A DNA stretch of 64,000 nucleotides from Niveispirillum sp. SYP-B3756 (GTDB lineage Bacteria; Pseudomonadota; Alphaproteobacteria; Azospirillales; Azospirillaceae), in NCBI RefSeq assembly GCF_009495745.1, contig NZ_WIDQ01000010.1, positions 62,001 to 126,000 on the forward strand, written 5' to 3'. The notes beneath the pieces were generated by a model. It did no database searches, was not told the origin of the DNA, and was given only the letters and a program-made list of their open reading frames with translations. How positions within the stretch are numbered: the first letter of the stretch is position 1; each line of letters starts with the position of its first letter. Of this stretch, positions 52,278-61,119 are shown one piece after another. Position numbers and translations under genes: made by a program.

Positions 52278-53675
52278 TCACCCCCGCTTGCCCCTTGGCG
52301 CACCCGGCTTGCGCGCTTCCGGTTCCGGCGGTGGTGGTGGGGGTGGGGCGGTGACTTCCGCCACGATCTGGCCCAGCACCTCAAAGCTGGTGGTGCTGGG
52401 CGTGCTCTCGCCCTTGCGCTGGCGCAGGAATTCCTGCAGCGACGGGTTGGCCTTGATGGCCTGATCCACCTCCGCATCACTGCCCAGGCGATAGGCGCCC
52501 AGGCGGATCATCTCCTCCATCGCCTCATAGCGCGACAGCAGGCTGCGCGCACCATTCATGGTGGCGTTTTCCGCTTCCGAATGGCAGCCGGGCAGGGCGC
52601 GGGAGACGCTTTTCAGCACATCGATGGCGGGATAGCGGCCACGCTCGGCGATCTTGCGATCCATCACCACATGGCCATCCAGGATGCCGCGCACGGCATC
52701 GGCCACCGGTTCATCATGGTCGCCGCCATCCACCAGCACGGTGAAGACGCCGGTAATATCACCCTGGCCCTCCCGCCCCGACCCGGCGCGTTCCAGCAGG
52801 CGGGGCAGCTCGGCGAAGACACTGGGCGGATAGCCCTTGGTGGTCGGCGGCTCCCCCGCCGACAGGCCGATTTCGCGCTGGGCCATGGCAAAGCGGGTGA
52901 CGCTGTCCATCATGCACAGCACGTCATGCCCTGCGTCGCGGAAGAATTCCGCCACTGCCATGGTCAGATAGGCGGCCTGTCGCCTGGCCAGCGCCGGTTC
53001 ATCCCCGGTGGCGACGATGATGATGGAGCGGGCCAGCCCATCTTCCCCCAGATCATCCTGGATGAATTCCTGCACCTCCCTCCCGCGTTCGCCGATCAGG
53101 CCGATCACATTCACCTGGGCGGCACTGGACCGGGCCAGCATGGCCAGCAGGGTGGATTTACCCACACCCGACCCGGCGAAGATACCCAGGCGCTGGCCCC
53201 GGCAGAGCGGCACGAAACTATCCATCACCCGGATGCCGGTTTCCAGCCGTGCACCCATGCGGCGGCGGTCAAAGGCGGGCGGCGGGGCTGCGCGCAGGCT
53301 GCGGTTGTCATCCCCGCGCAGCAGGCTGCCCTTGCCGTCCATCGGCTTGCCAAAGGCATCCACCACCCGGCCCAGCCAGCCGGCATGGGGCCGCACCAGC
53401 CCCATGGCCGTGCCGGCCTCCACCTTCGATCCCAGGCCGATGCCTTCCAGCGGGGCGAAGGGCAGCAGCACGGCGCGGCCCTGGCGGAACCCCACCACCT
53501 CGCACGGGACCGGCTTGCCGTCGCGGGTGAAGGCCCGGCAGCCATCGCCGACGGAAAGCCGGCGTTCCAGCCCCTCCACCTCCAGCGCCAGCCCGGAACA
53601 GGTGACGACCTGTCCATGGAAGCGCGGTCCTTCGATCTGCTGGATATCGGCCAAAAGCCCGGCCAGGATGGTCAT
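52278..53675 (-). CDS. fliI: Flagellum-specific ATPase FliI
   Basis: This 465-residue ATPase powers flagellar type III export. GIFAGSGVGKSTLLAML is the Walker A loop, with DVLCMMDSVTRFAMAQREIGL as the Walker B region and PPTTKGYPPSVFAELPRLLERAG as the conserved F1-like segment. The C-terminus is extended by a Pro/Lys-rich tail (TAPPPPPPPEPEARKPGAPRGKRG), unusual in FliI. ATG 53675 begins the family sequence; the much longer frame to 54194 is antisense to flgB and not coding. It is divergent from flgB. Confidence 0.93.
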   Translation of the reverse strand: MTILAGLLADIQQIEGPRFHGQVVTCSGLALEVEGLERRLSVGDGCRAFTRDGKPVPCEVVGFRQGRAVLLPFAPLEGIGLGSKVEAGTAMGLVRPHAGWLGRVVDAFGKPMDGKGSLLRGDDNRSLRAAPPPAFDRRRMGARLETGIRVMDSFVPLCRGQRLGIFAGSGVGKSTLLAMLARSSAAQVNVIGLIGERGREVQEFIQDDLGEDGLARSIIIVATGDEPALARRQAAYLTMAVAEFFRDAGHDVLCMMDSVTRFAMAQREIGLSAGEPPTTKGYPPSVFAELPRLLERAGSGREGQGDITGVFTVLVDGGDHDEPVADAVRGILDGHVVMDRKIAERGRYPAIDVLKSVSRALPGCHSEAENATMNGARSLLSRYEAMEEMIRLGAYRLGSDAEVDQAIKANPSLQEFLRQRKGESTPSTTSFEVLGQIVAEVTAPPPPPPPEPEARKPGAPRGKRG

Positions 53676-53733
53676 GGCGGCTGCCTTCTTCGCTGCTGCT
53701 GCGTGATGTGCAGCCCATCTTGAAAGCGGGGGT

Positions 53734-53776
53734 TTAAAGCCGATTAAAGCCCGCACAGGCTTAAACGCCGCTTTAA
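53734..53776. promoter_or_regulatory. Cluster of four TTAA sites between fliI and flgB
   Basis: TTAA occurs at 53734, 53744, 53761 and 53773, with spacings N6 and N8 inside each pair, flanked by GGC/GCC bases. Four TTAA in 43 bp of GC-rich DNA between divergent flagellar genes suggests a regulator site, but neither pair has the N7 spacing of CtrA. Confidence 0.4.
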
Positions 53777-53834
53777 GCCCGCGCATGGAAACATCCGCCC
53801 CGACCGACGCCACACGCAAACGGGGCAGCAGCGG

Positions 53835-54230
53835 ATGGATTTGAATTCGATCGGCCTGTTCAATCTGGCCAGCCATCGCATGGAATATCTCACCGCCCGG
53901 CACAAGCTGGTGGCGGAGAATATTGCCAATGCCGACACGCCGGGCGTGAAGGCACGCGACCTGAAACCCTTCGATTTCCAGGCCGTGATGAGCGGCGGCA
54001 ATGCGGAACAGGCGCGCACCGATGCGCGCCACCTGACCCCGCTGCGCCAGAATGCCGGTTTCAAGGAAGATCGCCGCAGTGCCACCTATGAAATGGCGCC
54101 CGACGGCAATGGCGTGGTGCTGGAAGAGCAGATGGTGAAATCGGCGGATATCCGCCAGGCCTATGATCTGGCCACCAACCTGTTCCAGAAACATGCCGGC
54201 ATGTTGCGCCTCGCCCTCAACACGCGCTGA
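53835..54230 (+). CDS. flgB: Flagellar basal-body rod protein FlgB
   Basis: This 131-residue proximal rod protein has the typical N-terminal motif HKLVAENIANADTPGVKARDLKPFDFQ and a C-terminal helix with DLATNLFQKHAGMLRLALNTR. Start ATG 53835 follows GGGGCAGCAGCGG. It is the first gene of flgB-flgC-fliE-fliQ-sltF, followed by flgC after 12 nt. Confidence 0.93.
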   Translation: MDLNSIGLFNLASHRMEYLTARHKLVAENIANADTPGVKARDLKPFDFQAVMSGGNAEQARTDARHLTPLRQNAGFKEDRRSATYEMAPDGNGVVLEEQMVKSADIRQAYDLATNLFQKHAGMLRLALNTR

Positions 54231-54242
54231 ATAGGATAGGCC

Positions 54243-54662
54243 ATGTCCATCGACAATCTGACCAGCTCCTTCGGCATTGCCGCTGCCGGCATGAAGGCCC
54301 AGGCCACCCGTCTGCGCGTGGTGGCAGAGAATATGGCCAATGCCAATTCGACATCCGAGGTGGCGGGCGGCGATCCCTATCGCCGCAAGACCATCGTATT
54401 TTCCAGCTTACTGGACCGCGCCCTTTCCGCCGACAAGGTGGAGGTGAAGCGCATTGGCCGGGATGAAAGCGACTTCACCCTGCGCTATGACCCCAGCCAC
54501 CCGGCAGCGGACGAGAACGGCTATATCAAGACGCCCAACGTCAACAGCCTCGTCGAAGCCATGGATATGCGCGAGGCCGGGCGCTCCTATGACGCCAACC
54601 TGAATGTGATGCAGCAGGCCCGCACCATGCTGGGCCGCACCATCGACATGCTGCGCAGCTGA
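54243..54662 (+). CDS. flgC: Flagellar basal-body rod protein FlgC
   Basis: This 139-residue rod protein has the motif GIAAAGMKAQATRLRVVAENMANANSTSEVAGGDPYRRK, central HPAADENGYIKTPNVN and a C-terminal helix SYDANLNVMQQARTMLGRTIDMLRS. It lies 12 nt after flgB. The stop codon is followed at once by a structured repeat element. Confidence 0.95.
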   Translation: MSIDNLTSSFGIAAAGMKAQATRLRVVAENMANANSTSEVAGGDPYRRKTIVFSSLLDRALSADKVEVKRIGRDESDFTLRYDPSHPAADENGYIKTPNVNSLVEAMDMREAGRSYDANLNVMQQARTMLGRTIDMLRS

Positions 54663-54803
54663 ACCATGTCCCGGTGATCGTTACCGATCCCCGACCTCAG
54701 TCGCCGGCGCCGACATCCGTCGGCTTGGCTTACGCGCCACGCGGCGCGCGGCGGCAGTCGCCGCCGTACCTGATCTTGATGAGTTCTCCTCATCAAGATC
54801 AGG
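54663..54803 (-). repeat. Structured ~150-nt repeat element, copy 3
   Basis: Located directly after the flgC stop codon and before fliE, on the minus strand. Core hairpin GGCGGCGACTGCCGCC is identical to the copies at 47 kb. The third stem is GCGCC/GGCGC, and the GGAT-loop stem is CCGAC/GTCGG instead of CCAAC/GTTGG, a compensatory A-T to G-C change. The outer hairpin is a 15-bp CCTGATCTTGATGAG stem. The expected TGGTAT end is only TGGT here. Confidence 0.85.
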
Positions 54804-54829
54804 CCTGAAACCGGAACAGGTAGAGCATT

Positions 54830-55156
54830 ATGAGCATCATCGTTCCCACCGCCGGCGTCACCAGCGCCTATGCCGCCGGCAAGCTGGCCGGTATCGCCGG
54901 TCCCGCCCAGCCGGTGGCCGGCATCACCCTGCCCAAGCGCGGCAGCTTCCCCGAACTGGTGGGCAATGCCGTCAAGGACGCCATCAACACCGTCCGCCAG
55001 GGGGAAAAGACCGCCGCCGCCGGGCTGCAGGGCAAGGCCAGCACCCAGGAGGTGGTGCAGGCCACCATGTCGGCGGAACTGACGGTGCAGGCCGCCGTGG
55101 CCGTGCGCGACAAGCTGGTGAATGCGTATCTGGAAATCATGCGGATGCCGGTCTGA
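54830..55156 (+). CDS. fliE: Flagellar hook-basal body protein FliE
   Basis: This 108-residue MS-ring/rod junction protein has the FliE core FPELVGNAVKDAINTVRQGEKTAAAGLQGKASTQEVVQATMSAELTVQAAVAVRDKLVNAYLEIMRMPV. Length is normal. It follows the structured repeat and precedes fliQ by 20 nt. Confidence 0.93.
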   Translation: MSIIVPTAGVTSAYAAGKLAGIAGPAQPVAGITLPKRGSFPELVGNAVKDAINTVRQGEKTAAAGLQGKASTQEVVQATMSAELTVQAAVAVRDKLVNAYLEIMRMPV

Positions 55157-55176
55157 CCGGCGGAGGGCCTGCTGCC

Positions 55177-55449
55177 ATGTCCGAAGCTGACATCCTGGAT
55201 CTGCTGCGGTCCGGCATCTGGGCCGTGGTACTGGCGGCAGCCCCGCCGCTGCTGGTGGCCTTGGTGGTCGGCTTCGGTATTTCGCTGCTGCAGGCGCTGA
55301 CCCAGGTGCAGGAAGCCACCCTGTCCTTCGTGCCCAAGATCGTGTTGATCCTGGTGGCCATCGTGTTGTCGCTGCCCTTCATGTTCCATGTCGTCTCCGG
55401 CTTCTGGACGGAGGTGCTGACCCATGTTGTCACCCCCGGTGGGGCATGA
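55177..55449 (+). CDS. fliQ: Flagellar export protein FliQ
   Basis: This 90-residue membrane component of the export gate has two hydrophobic helices (WAVVLAAAPPLLVALVVGFGISLLQALTQVQE and FVPKIVLILVAIVLSLPFMFHVV), the classic FliQ layout. It is separate from fliR and flhB, which lie on the other strand. Its stop overlaps the transglycosylase start by 4 nt. Confidence 0.93.
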   Translation: MSEADILDLLRSGIWAVVLAAAPPLLVALVVGFGISLLQALTQVQEATLSFVPKIVLILVAIVLSLPFMFHVVSGFWTEVLTHVVTPGGA

Positions 55450-56075
55450 GGCGGCTGTTTCTGCCGCTGCTGGTGTGTTTCGGGCTGGCCGTCCCGGTGG
55501 CGGCGCAAGACCATGCCCAGGCCTGCTTGCAGGCCATCCGCAAGGCGGAAAAGGAACGGCGAATGCCGGGCCGGCTGCTGATCGCCATCGGGGTGACCGA
55601 AAGCGGACGGGAGATCGGCGGGCGCCTGACCGTCTGGCCCTGGACCGTGAATGCCGACGGCCAGGGCCGCTATTTCGCGGACAAACAGGCGGCCATTGCC
55701 CATGTCCAGGCCCTGCGCAAGCGCGGCGTGCGCTCCATTGATGTCGGCTGTATGCAGGTGAACCTGCATTGGCACCCCAAGGCCTTCGCGGACCTGGAAA
55801 CCGCCTTCGATCCAGAAGCCAATGTCGGCTATGCCGCCGACATGCTGAAGGAGTTCCACGGCGATCTGCGCAACTGGACCCGGTCGGTCAAGCATTACCA
55901 TTCCCGCACGCCCGACAAGGGCGATGCCTATTTCGGCCGGGTCGCCGCCAATTTGCGGCTGGTGCTGCTGCGCCGCAACGATCTGGCCGACGCCCCGCCC
56001 CCGCGCCGCCGCCGGGTGATCCGACCGGGGGAGGAGACCTGGCAATTGCCGCCGCAGGTGGCGGAAGCCGGCTGA
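55446..56075 (+). CDS. Lytic transglycosylase, SltF-like
   Basis: This 209-residue exported enzyme (signal peptide 1-20, ending AVPVAAQ) has the SLT fold: GVTESG with the catalytic Glu, SIDVGCMQVNLHWH and VKHYHSRTPDKGDAYFGRV. Coupled to fliQ (ATGA overlap), it probably opens peptidoglycan for rod assembly. In alphaproteobacteria whose FlgJ lacks a muramidase domain, a separate SltF does this. The C-terminal 30 residues are Pro/Arg-rich and may contact rod proteins. Confidence 0.85.
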   Translation: MRRLFLPLLVCFGLAVPVAAQDHAQACLQAIRKAEKERRMPGRLLIAIGVTESGREIGGRLTVWPWTVNADGQGRYFADKQAAIAHVQALRKRGVRSIDVGCMQVNLHWHPKAFADLETAFDPEANVGYAADMLKEFHGDLRNWTRSVKHYHSRTPDKGDAYFGRVAANLRLVLLRRNDLADAPPPRRRRVIRPGEETWQLPPQVAEAG

Positions 56076-56198
56076 GGTGGCATAGCCATCTGGAATTCTT
56101 CTAAGATGCACCGCAGCATGTCATTTCGATAGGTGACGGCGGCATATCTTTATGCTCATCATGCCGCCCAAGCGATAAAATCGCGGGCGGGAGGCGGT

Positions 56199-57170
56199 AT
56201 GCATGTTTTCACCACGGTCGGGCTGCCGACGGCCCGCGCCAAGCTGGATTATTTGAAAGGCGTGATGTCCAGCGTGTTTGCCCCGCTGGATGTGGTGCCG
56301 GACGATCCGGACCTTTTCAACAACCATATTGCCAGCACCAGCCTGGGCCGGCTGTCGCTGGCCAATGCCCATTCGCTTCCCGCCCATATCATCCGCCGCC
56401 GGCCCCAGGCCGCCGGCACGAACCGGCATTTATTTTTCCTGCACATGCAATTGCAGGGAAGGGTGCTGGCGATGCAGGATGGCCGGGAGGCCCTGCTGGG
56501 ACCGGGGGATATGGTGCTGTGCGATGCCGCTGCGCCTTATGATCTGGGCCTGATCGGGGAGAACCGCACCCTGATTCTGGGAATTCCGGCGGATGAACTG
56601 ACCCGCCGTGTGCCCGCCCCCTATGGCTTGCTGGGCCGGCAATTATCCGGCAGTGCCGGGCCGTTGCGCATGGTGCGCGGGCTGCTGGGCGAACTTTGGG
56701 AACAGGTGGAAAAGGGCGGGCCGCTGCCGGTGGAGGCGGGGGAGCGGCTGGCCGCCACCCTGCTGGACCTGTTCGCCACCGCCTGCCATCTGAATTTCGG
56801 CACCAGCAGTGCAGAGGGCACGCTGGCCGACGGCCACCGCGCCCGCGCCCGTCGCCTGATCGAACAAAGGCTGTTCGATCCTGAATTATCGGTACCGTCC
56901 ATCGCCCAGGCGTTGGGCCTGTCGGAACGCTATCTGCGCCTGCTGGCAGCGGGGGAGGGGGAGGCGATTTCCGCCTATATCCTGCGCCGCCGTCTGGAGG
57001 AATGCGCCCGCCGCCTGCGTGACCCGCTGCACAGCACCCGCACGGTGACGGAACTGGCCTTCGCCTGCGGCTTCAACGATGCCAGCCACTTCTCCCGCGC
57101 CTTCAAATCCCGCTATGGCATGGCTCCGCGCGATTACCGGGCGGTGGGGGTGGCGTCTGAGGGAGATTAA
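56199..57170 (+). CDS. AraC-family transcriptional regulator
   Basis: This 323-residue protein has an AraC-binding-like-2 type N-terminal domain (LDVVPDDPDLFNNHIASTSLGRLSLA, PGDMVLCDAAAPYDL) and a C-terminal double helix-turn-helix ending TVTELAFACGFNDASHFSRAFKSRYGMAPRDYR. ATG 56199 has GGGAGG just upstream; the longer frame lacks support. It lies between sltF and flhB and resembles FeaR-type regulators of small aromatic or amine catabolism rather than flagellar regulators. Target unknown. Confidence 0.87.
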   Translation: MHVFTTVGLPTARAKLDYLKGVMSSVFAPLDVVPDDPDLFNNHIASTSLGRLSLANAHSLPAHIIRRRPQAAGTNRHLFFLHMQLQGRVLAMQDGREALLGPGDMVLCDAAAPYDLGLIGENRTLILGIPADELTRRVPAPYGLLGRQLSGSAGPLRMVRGLLGELWEQVEKGGPLPVEAGERLAATLLDLFATACHLNFGTSSAEGTLADGHRARARRLIEQRLFDPELSVPSIAQALGLSERYLRLLAAGEGEAISAYILRRRLEECARRLRDPLHSTRTVTELAFACGFNDASHFSRAFKSRYGMAPRDYRAVGVASEGD

Positions 57171-57172
57171 TA

Positions 57173-58252
57173 TCACGCCACCGTCGTCTGCGCCTTGATG
57201 GCCAGCACCTGGCTGATCAACTCGGCCACCGCCAGGTAATGTTCGGGCTGCACCTCTTCCCCGATCTCCACCGATTTGTGCAGCGTGCGGGCCAGCGGCG
57301 GGTTTTCCACGATGGGGACATTGTACTTGGTTGCCGTCTCCCGGATTCGCATGGCTACCATATCCTGCCCCTTGGCCACACAGATGGGGGCCGGGGCCTT
57401 GGACAGATCATAGCGCAGGGCGACGGCGAAATGGGTGGGGTTGGTGATCACCACCGTGGCGCTGGGCAGTTCGGCAAACATGCGGTTGCGCGCCCGGTCG
57501 CGGCGCAACTGTTTGATCTTGGATTTCAGATGCGGGTCGCCTTCGGACTGGCGGAATTCATCCTTCAGTTCCTGCAGGCTCATCCGCTGTTTGCGCCGCC
57601 AGGAAATATATTGCCAGATCAGGTCCAAGGCGGCGATCAGCAGGCTGGCCACCAGTACGGCCACCAGCAGCCGCACCGTGACATCGGCCAGCAGCAAGGG
57701 CAGGGCCACCGCATCGGTCAGCGCCATCGCTTCGGCCTTGCGCAGTTCCGGCCCCACCACCAGCAGAAAGGCAGTGCTGATCGCCGCCACCTTGGCCAGC
57801 CCTTTCAGGAACTCCACCAGATTGCGCAGCGAGACCAGCCGCTTGAACCCGCCCAGCGGTGACAGCCGCTCCAGCTTGGGCTGAATGCGCTCCCCGGCGA
57901 CCACGATGCTGCCCTGGCCCAACGCGCCCAGGAACCCCGCCGCCAGCAGCAACCCCGCCACCGGCAACAGCACGATGCCCACGCCGCTCAGCACCTCTGC
58001 GATCAGGTGGAAGGCATCGGCCGGGCTGGTCAGCAGGATATCGCCAGGGTTCTCCACCAGCGGCAGCAATTGCGTCATCACCCCGCTTCCCAGATGCGGG
58101 CCCAGCCCGCCGGCCATGATCACTGCCGCCAGCACCACCAGCATGGCGCCGACATCGCGGCTGACCGGTACGTCGCCGCGCCGCCGTGCCTCATCCAGTT
58201 TGCGTTGGGAGGGTTCTTCGGTTTTCTGGCTGTCATCGCTCTCTTCGCTCAT
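57173..58252 (-). CDS. flhB: Flagellar export switch protein FlhB
   Basis: This 359-residue export component has four membrane helices and the cytoplasmic autocleavage motif NPTH in VVITNPTHFAVALRY, followed by the conserved VAMRIRETATKYNVPIVENPPLARTLHK. It is the last gene of flhA-fliR-flhB and starts 5 nt after the fliR stop. It is convergent with the AraC gene (2-bp gap). Confidence 0.95.
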   Translation of the reverse strand: MSEESDDSQKTEEPSQRKLDEARRRGDVPVSRDVGAMLVVLAAVIMAGGLGPHLGSGVMTQLLPLVENPGDILLTSPADAFHLIAEVLSGVGIVLLPVAGLLLAAGFLGALGQGSIVVAGERIQPKLERLSPLGGFKRLVSLRNLVEFLKGLAKVAAISTAFLLVVGPELRKAEAMALTDAVALPLLLADVTVRLLVAVLVASLLIAALDLIWQYISWRRKQRMSLQELKDEFRQSEGDPHLKSKIKQLRRDRARNRMFAELPSATVVITNPTHFAVALRYDLSKAPAPICVAKGQDMVAMRIRETATKYNVPIVENPPLARTLHKSVEIGEEVQPEHYLAVAELISQVLAIKAQTTVA

Positions 58253-58257
58253 CGTGC

Positions 58258-59022
58258 TCAGCCCCCGAACCGGTGCAGAAAGCTGGCGAAATGGCTGATG
58301 AAGCTGGTGGCGATGACAGCCACCGTCATGGCCAGCACCAGCAGCCCACCCAGGATGGCAATCGGCATCCCGATGAAGAAGACGGCAAATTGCGGCATGG
58401 CGCGGTTGATCAGCCCCAGCCCGACATTATAGACGAAGCCCAGCACCAGAAACGGGGTGGCGAACTGCACCGCCATGCGAAAGCTGGTGGAAACCGTCTC
58501 CGCCGTGGTCTTGGCCAGCCCCGCCAGGGAAGGCAGCGTGGCGGGGGGCATCAGTTTATAGCTCTCCAGCAAGGCCTTGATGATGGACAGATGCTGGTCG
58601 GTGACGAACAGCAGCACCAGCCCGCCCATCATCAGATACGACCCCGCCACCGACCCGGATTCAAACCCGGTACCGGGGGAGGTGAAGATGTTGGACAGGT
58701 TCATCAACTGGGCAATCATCTGCCCGGCGATCTGCAAGGCGGCGAACAGGATGCGGGCGGAAATGCCGATAAAGGCCCCGGCCGCCAGTTCCCCCGCCAC
58801 CTGCACCAGCAGGTCGGAAACCGCATCCGGGGCCGGCGGCAGGCCCGGCACCACGGCGGACAGGGCCAGCGCCACCCCCAGTGCCGCCGCCAGCCGGGCC
58901 TGCATCGGCACCGCCGTTTCGCCGAAGCCCGGCAACAGGGAGATGGCGGCCCCCACCCGGGCCACCACCAGCAGGAAACCATAGATTTCCGCCGTCAACA
59001 GGTCGGTCAGCGCGCTGGTCAT
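58258..59022 (-). CDS. fliR: Flagellar export protein FliR
   Basis: This 254-residue export-gate protein has about six hydrophobic segments and the FliR pattern: LPGFGETAVPMQARLAAALGVALAL, IGISARILFAALQIAGQMIAQLMNLSN and FATPFLVLGFVYNVGLGLINRAMPQFAVFFIGMPIAILGGLLVL. ATG 59022 follows AAGGGCGGA; the ORF extension to 59280 is a shadow of flhA. It lies 13 nt after flhA. Confidence 0.94.
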   Translation of the reverse strand: MTSALTDLLTAEIYGFLLVVARVGAAISLLPGFGETAVPMQARLAAALGVALALSAVVPGLPPAPDAVSDLLVQVAGELAAGAFIGISARILFAALQIAGQMIAQLMNLSNIFTSPGTGFESGSVAGSYLMMGGLVLLFVTDQHLSIIKALLESYKLMPPATLPSLAGLAKTTAETVSTSFRMAVQFATPFLVLGFVYNVGLGLINRAMPQFAVFFIGMPIAILGGLLVLAMTVAVIATSFISHFASFLHRFGG

Positions 59023-59035
59023 GCCGCGTCCGCCC

Positions 59036-61102
59036 TTAAATCTGGTCGATGGTGGTGACGGGGGCCTTGCGGTGCAGTTCGTTATGGCAAATGACGGGGG
59101 TGGAGGGGCTGACCCGTTCCAGCAGCGAGCGGACAAAGGGCCGCGCCGCCGGCGCCACCAGCACGGCGGGCCAGTAATCCGCCGTGGCATGGGCCTGGAT
59201 GCGGGCACGGGCGGCCAGCAGGAATTCCTGCACCGTGGAAGGCGGCATGACGAATTGCCGATCCTCCCCCTGCTCCACAATATTATCCAGGAAGGCCTGT
59301 TCCCATTCCGGGCTGACGACGATGACGGGGATATAGCCTTCCCCGGTCGTCAGTGCCTGACAGATCTGCAGCGACAGGCGGGAACGCACATGTTCGGTCA
59401 TCATGGTGATGTTGCGGGTCCAGGCGGCGGCCTCTGAAATCCCTTCCAGGATCAAGGGGAGGTTGCGGATGGAAACCCGCTCTGCCAGCAGGGCCTGCAA
59501 CACCCGCTGCACCACCGACAGGCTGACCTGACCGGGGATCAGGTCGGCCACCAGTTTCTGATGCTCGCGGTCCATCTCATCCAGCAGCCGCTTGGTGGCG
59601 GCATAGCTGAGCAGGATGGGCATATGTTCCTTGATCACCTCGGCCAGATGGGTGGTGATCACGCTGTCCGGATCGACGACGGTGAAGCCCTTCAGTTCCG
59701 CCTCTTCCGCCAGCATCGGCTCAATCCAGCGGGCGGGCAGGCCGAAGGTGGGTTCGCGCGTGTCGGTGCCGGGCACATCGATACCTTCATTGCGCGGGTC
59801 GATGCACAGCATCTTGCGTACCTGAACATCGCCCTTGGCGACCATCACGCCCTGGATGGAGACTTCATAGGCGTTCATCGCCACGCTGGCGCTGTCGCGC
59901 AGGCGCACCGAGGGCAGCAGGAAACCATATTCGGTGGCAAAGCGCTTGCGCAGGCGGCGTACCTTGGCCGACAGGCCGGTGGCCGGGTCCAGGATCAGGG
60001 AGACAAGGCCGCTGCCCAGTTCCACGCGGATATCATCCACCCGCAGCATGTCGGCCACCGGCTCTTCCGCCGTGGGGGCCTTGGCGGCCATCAGCTCATC
60101 ATGGCGTTTCTGGTCTTCCTGCTGGGCGGCATAGCGCGGCAGGTACCAGGCCAGACTGCCCGCCAGCCCGGACAGCAGCAGAAAGGGGAACAGCGGCAGG
60201 CCGGGCGTGGCCCCCAGCAGCAGCAGCAGGCCGGACGCCACGCCCAGCGCCTTGGGATAGGCGCCCAGCTGGGTCAGCATCGCCTGATCGATGGAGCCCC
60301 TGTTGCCGCCCTTGGAGACCAGGATACCGGCGGCCAGACTGACGATCAGGGCAGGGATCTGGGTGACCAGGCCGTCACCGACGCTGAGGATGGTGTAGGT
60401 GCGGGCAGCGTCAGCAAAGCTCAAATCATGCTGGGCGACACCGATCAACAGCCCGCCCAGGATATTGATGGCGGTGATGATCAGCCCCGCCACCGCATCG
60501 CCGCGCACGAATTTGGAGGCGCCATCCATGGCGCCATAGAACTGGCTTTCCTGTTCCAGCTCGCTGCGGCGCAGGCGCGCCGCCGTCTCGTCAATCAAGC
60601 CGGCGGACAGGTCGGCATCGATGGCCATCTGCTTGCCGGGCATGGCATCCAGGGCGAAACGGGCGCCCACCTCCGCAATGCGGCTGGCGCCCTTGGTGAT
60701 GACGATGAAATTCACCACCACCAGAATGGCAAAGATGATCAGGCCGATGACGAAATTGCCGCCCATGACGAAATCGGCAAAACCCATGATCACATGGCCC
60801 GCCGCATCCGTGCCCGTATGGCCCTGTGACAGGATCAGCCGGGTGGAGGCAAGGTTGAGCGACAGGCGCAGCAGGGTGGAAATCAGCAGAATGGTGGGAA
60901 AGCTGGAAAAATCCAGCGGCCGCGCGATCCACAGCCCCACCATCAAGATCAGCACGCTGATCGCCATGGAGAGCGCCAGCCCCATGTCCAGCATCCAGCC
61001 CGGTACCGGCAGGATCAGGATGGTGAGGATGAAGACCAGACCCAGCGCGAACAGAACATCACGGTGGCGCAGGCCGATGGGCAGGGCGTTGGCAGCGGAC
61101 AT
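59036..61102 (-). CDS. flhA: Flagellar export-gate protein FlhA
   Basis: This 688-residue export-gate protein has eight N-terminal hydrophobic segments with the FHIPEP-type region (ASTRLILSQGHTGTDAAGHVIMGFADFVMGGNFVIGLIIF) and the conserved AIDADLSAGLIDETAARLRR loop. A C-terminal cytoplasmic domain follows with PALWIEP-like LPARWIEP and the export ring. ATG 61102 was preferred over 61132, which lies inside a 21-bp palindrome and would add ten atypical residues. It opens flhA-fliR-flhB. The leader is unusually structured. Confidence 0.94.
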   Translation of the reverse strand: MSAANALPIGLRHRDVLFALGLVFILTILILPVPGWMLDMGLALSMAISVLILMVGLWIARPLDFSSFPTILLISTLLRLSLNLASTRLILSQGHTGTDAAGHVIMGFADFVMGGNFVIGLIIFAILVVVNFIVITKGASRIAEVGARFALDAMPGKQMAIDADLSAGLIDETAARLRRSELEQESQFYGAMDGASKFVRGDAVAGLIITAINILGGLLIGVAQHDLSFADAARTYTILSVGDGLVTQIPALIVSLAAGILVSKGGNRGSIDQAMLTQLGAYPKALGVASGLLLLLGATPGLPLFPFLLLSGLAGSLAWYLPRYAAQQEDQKRHDELMAAKAPTAEEPVADMLRVDDIRVELGSGLVSLILDPATGLSAKVRRLRKRFATEYGFLLPSVRLRDSASVAMNAYEVSIQGVMVAKGDVQVRKMLCIDPRNEGIDVPGTDTREPTFGLPARWIEPMLAEEAELKGFTVVDPDSVITTHLAEVIKEHMPILLSYAATKRLLDEMDREHQKLVADLIPGQVSLSVVQRVLQALLAERVSIRNLPLILEGISEAAAWTRNITMMTEHVRSRLSLQICQALTTGEGYIPVIVVSPEWEQAFLDNIVEQGEDRQFVMPPSTVQEFLLAARARIQAHATADYWPAVLVAPAARPFVRSLLERVSPSTPVICHNELHRKAPVTTIDQI

Positions 61103-61119
61103 CGGGGCTCTGGTTCTCC

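Noticed and set aside
53676-54194. N-terminal extension of FliI (638-residue frame)
   Set aside because: The extra 173 residues are antisense to flgB and do not resemble FliI, which starts normally at 53675.
59023-59280. N-terminal extension of FliR (340-residue frame)
   Set aside because: It overlaps flhA in another frame. FliR sequence and a ribosome site begin at 59022.
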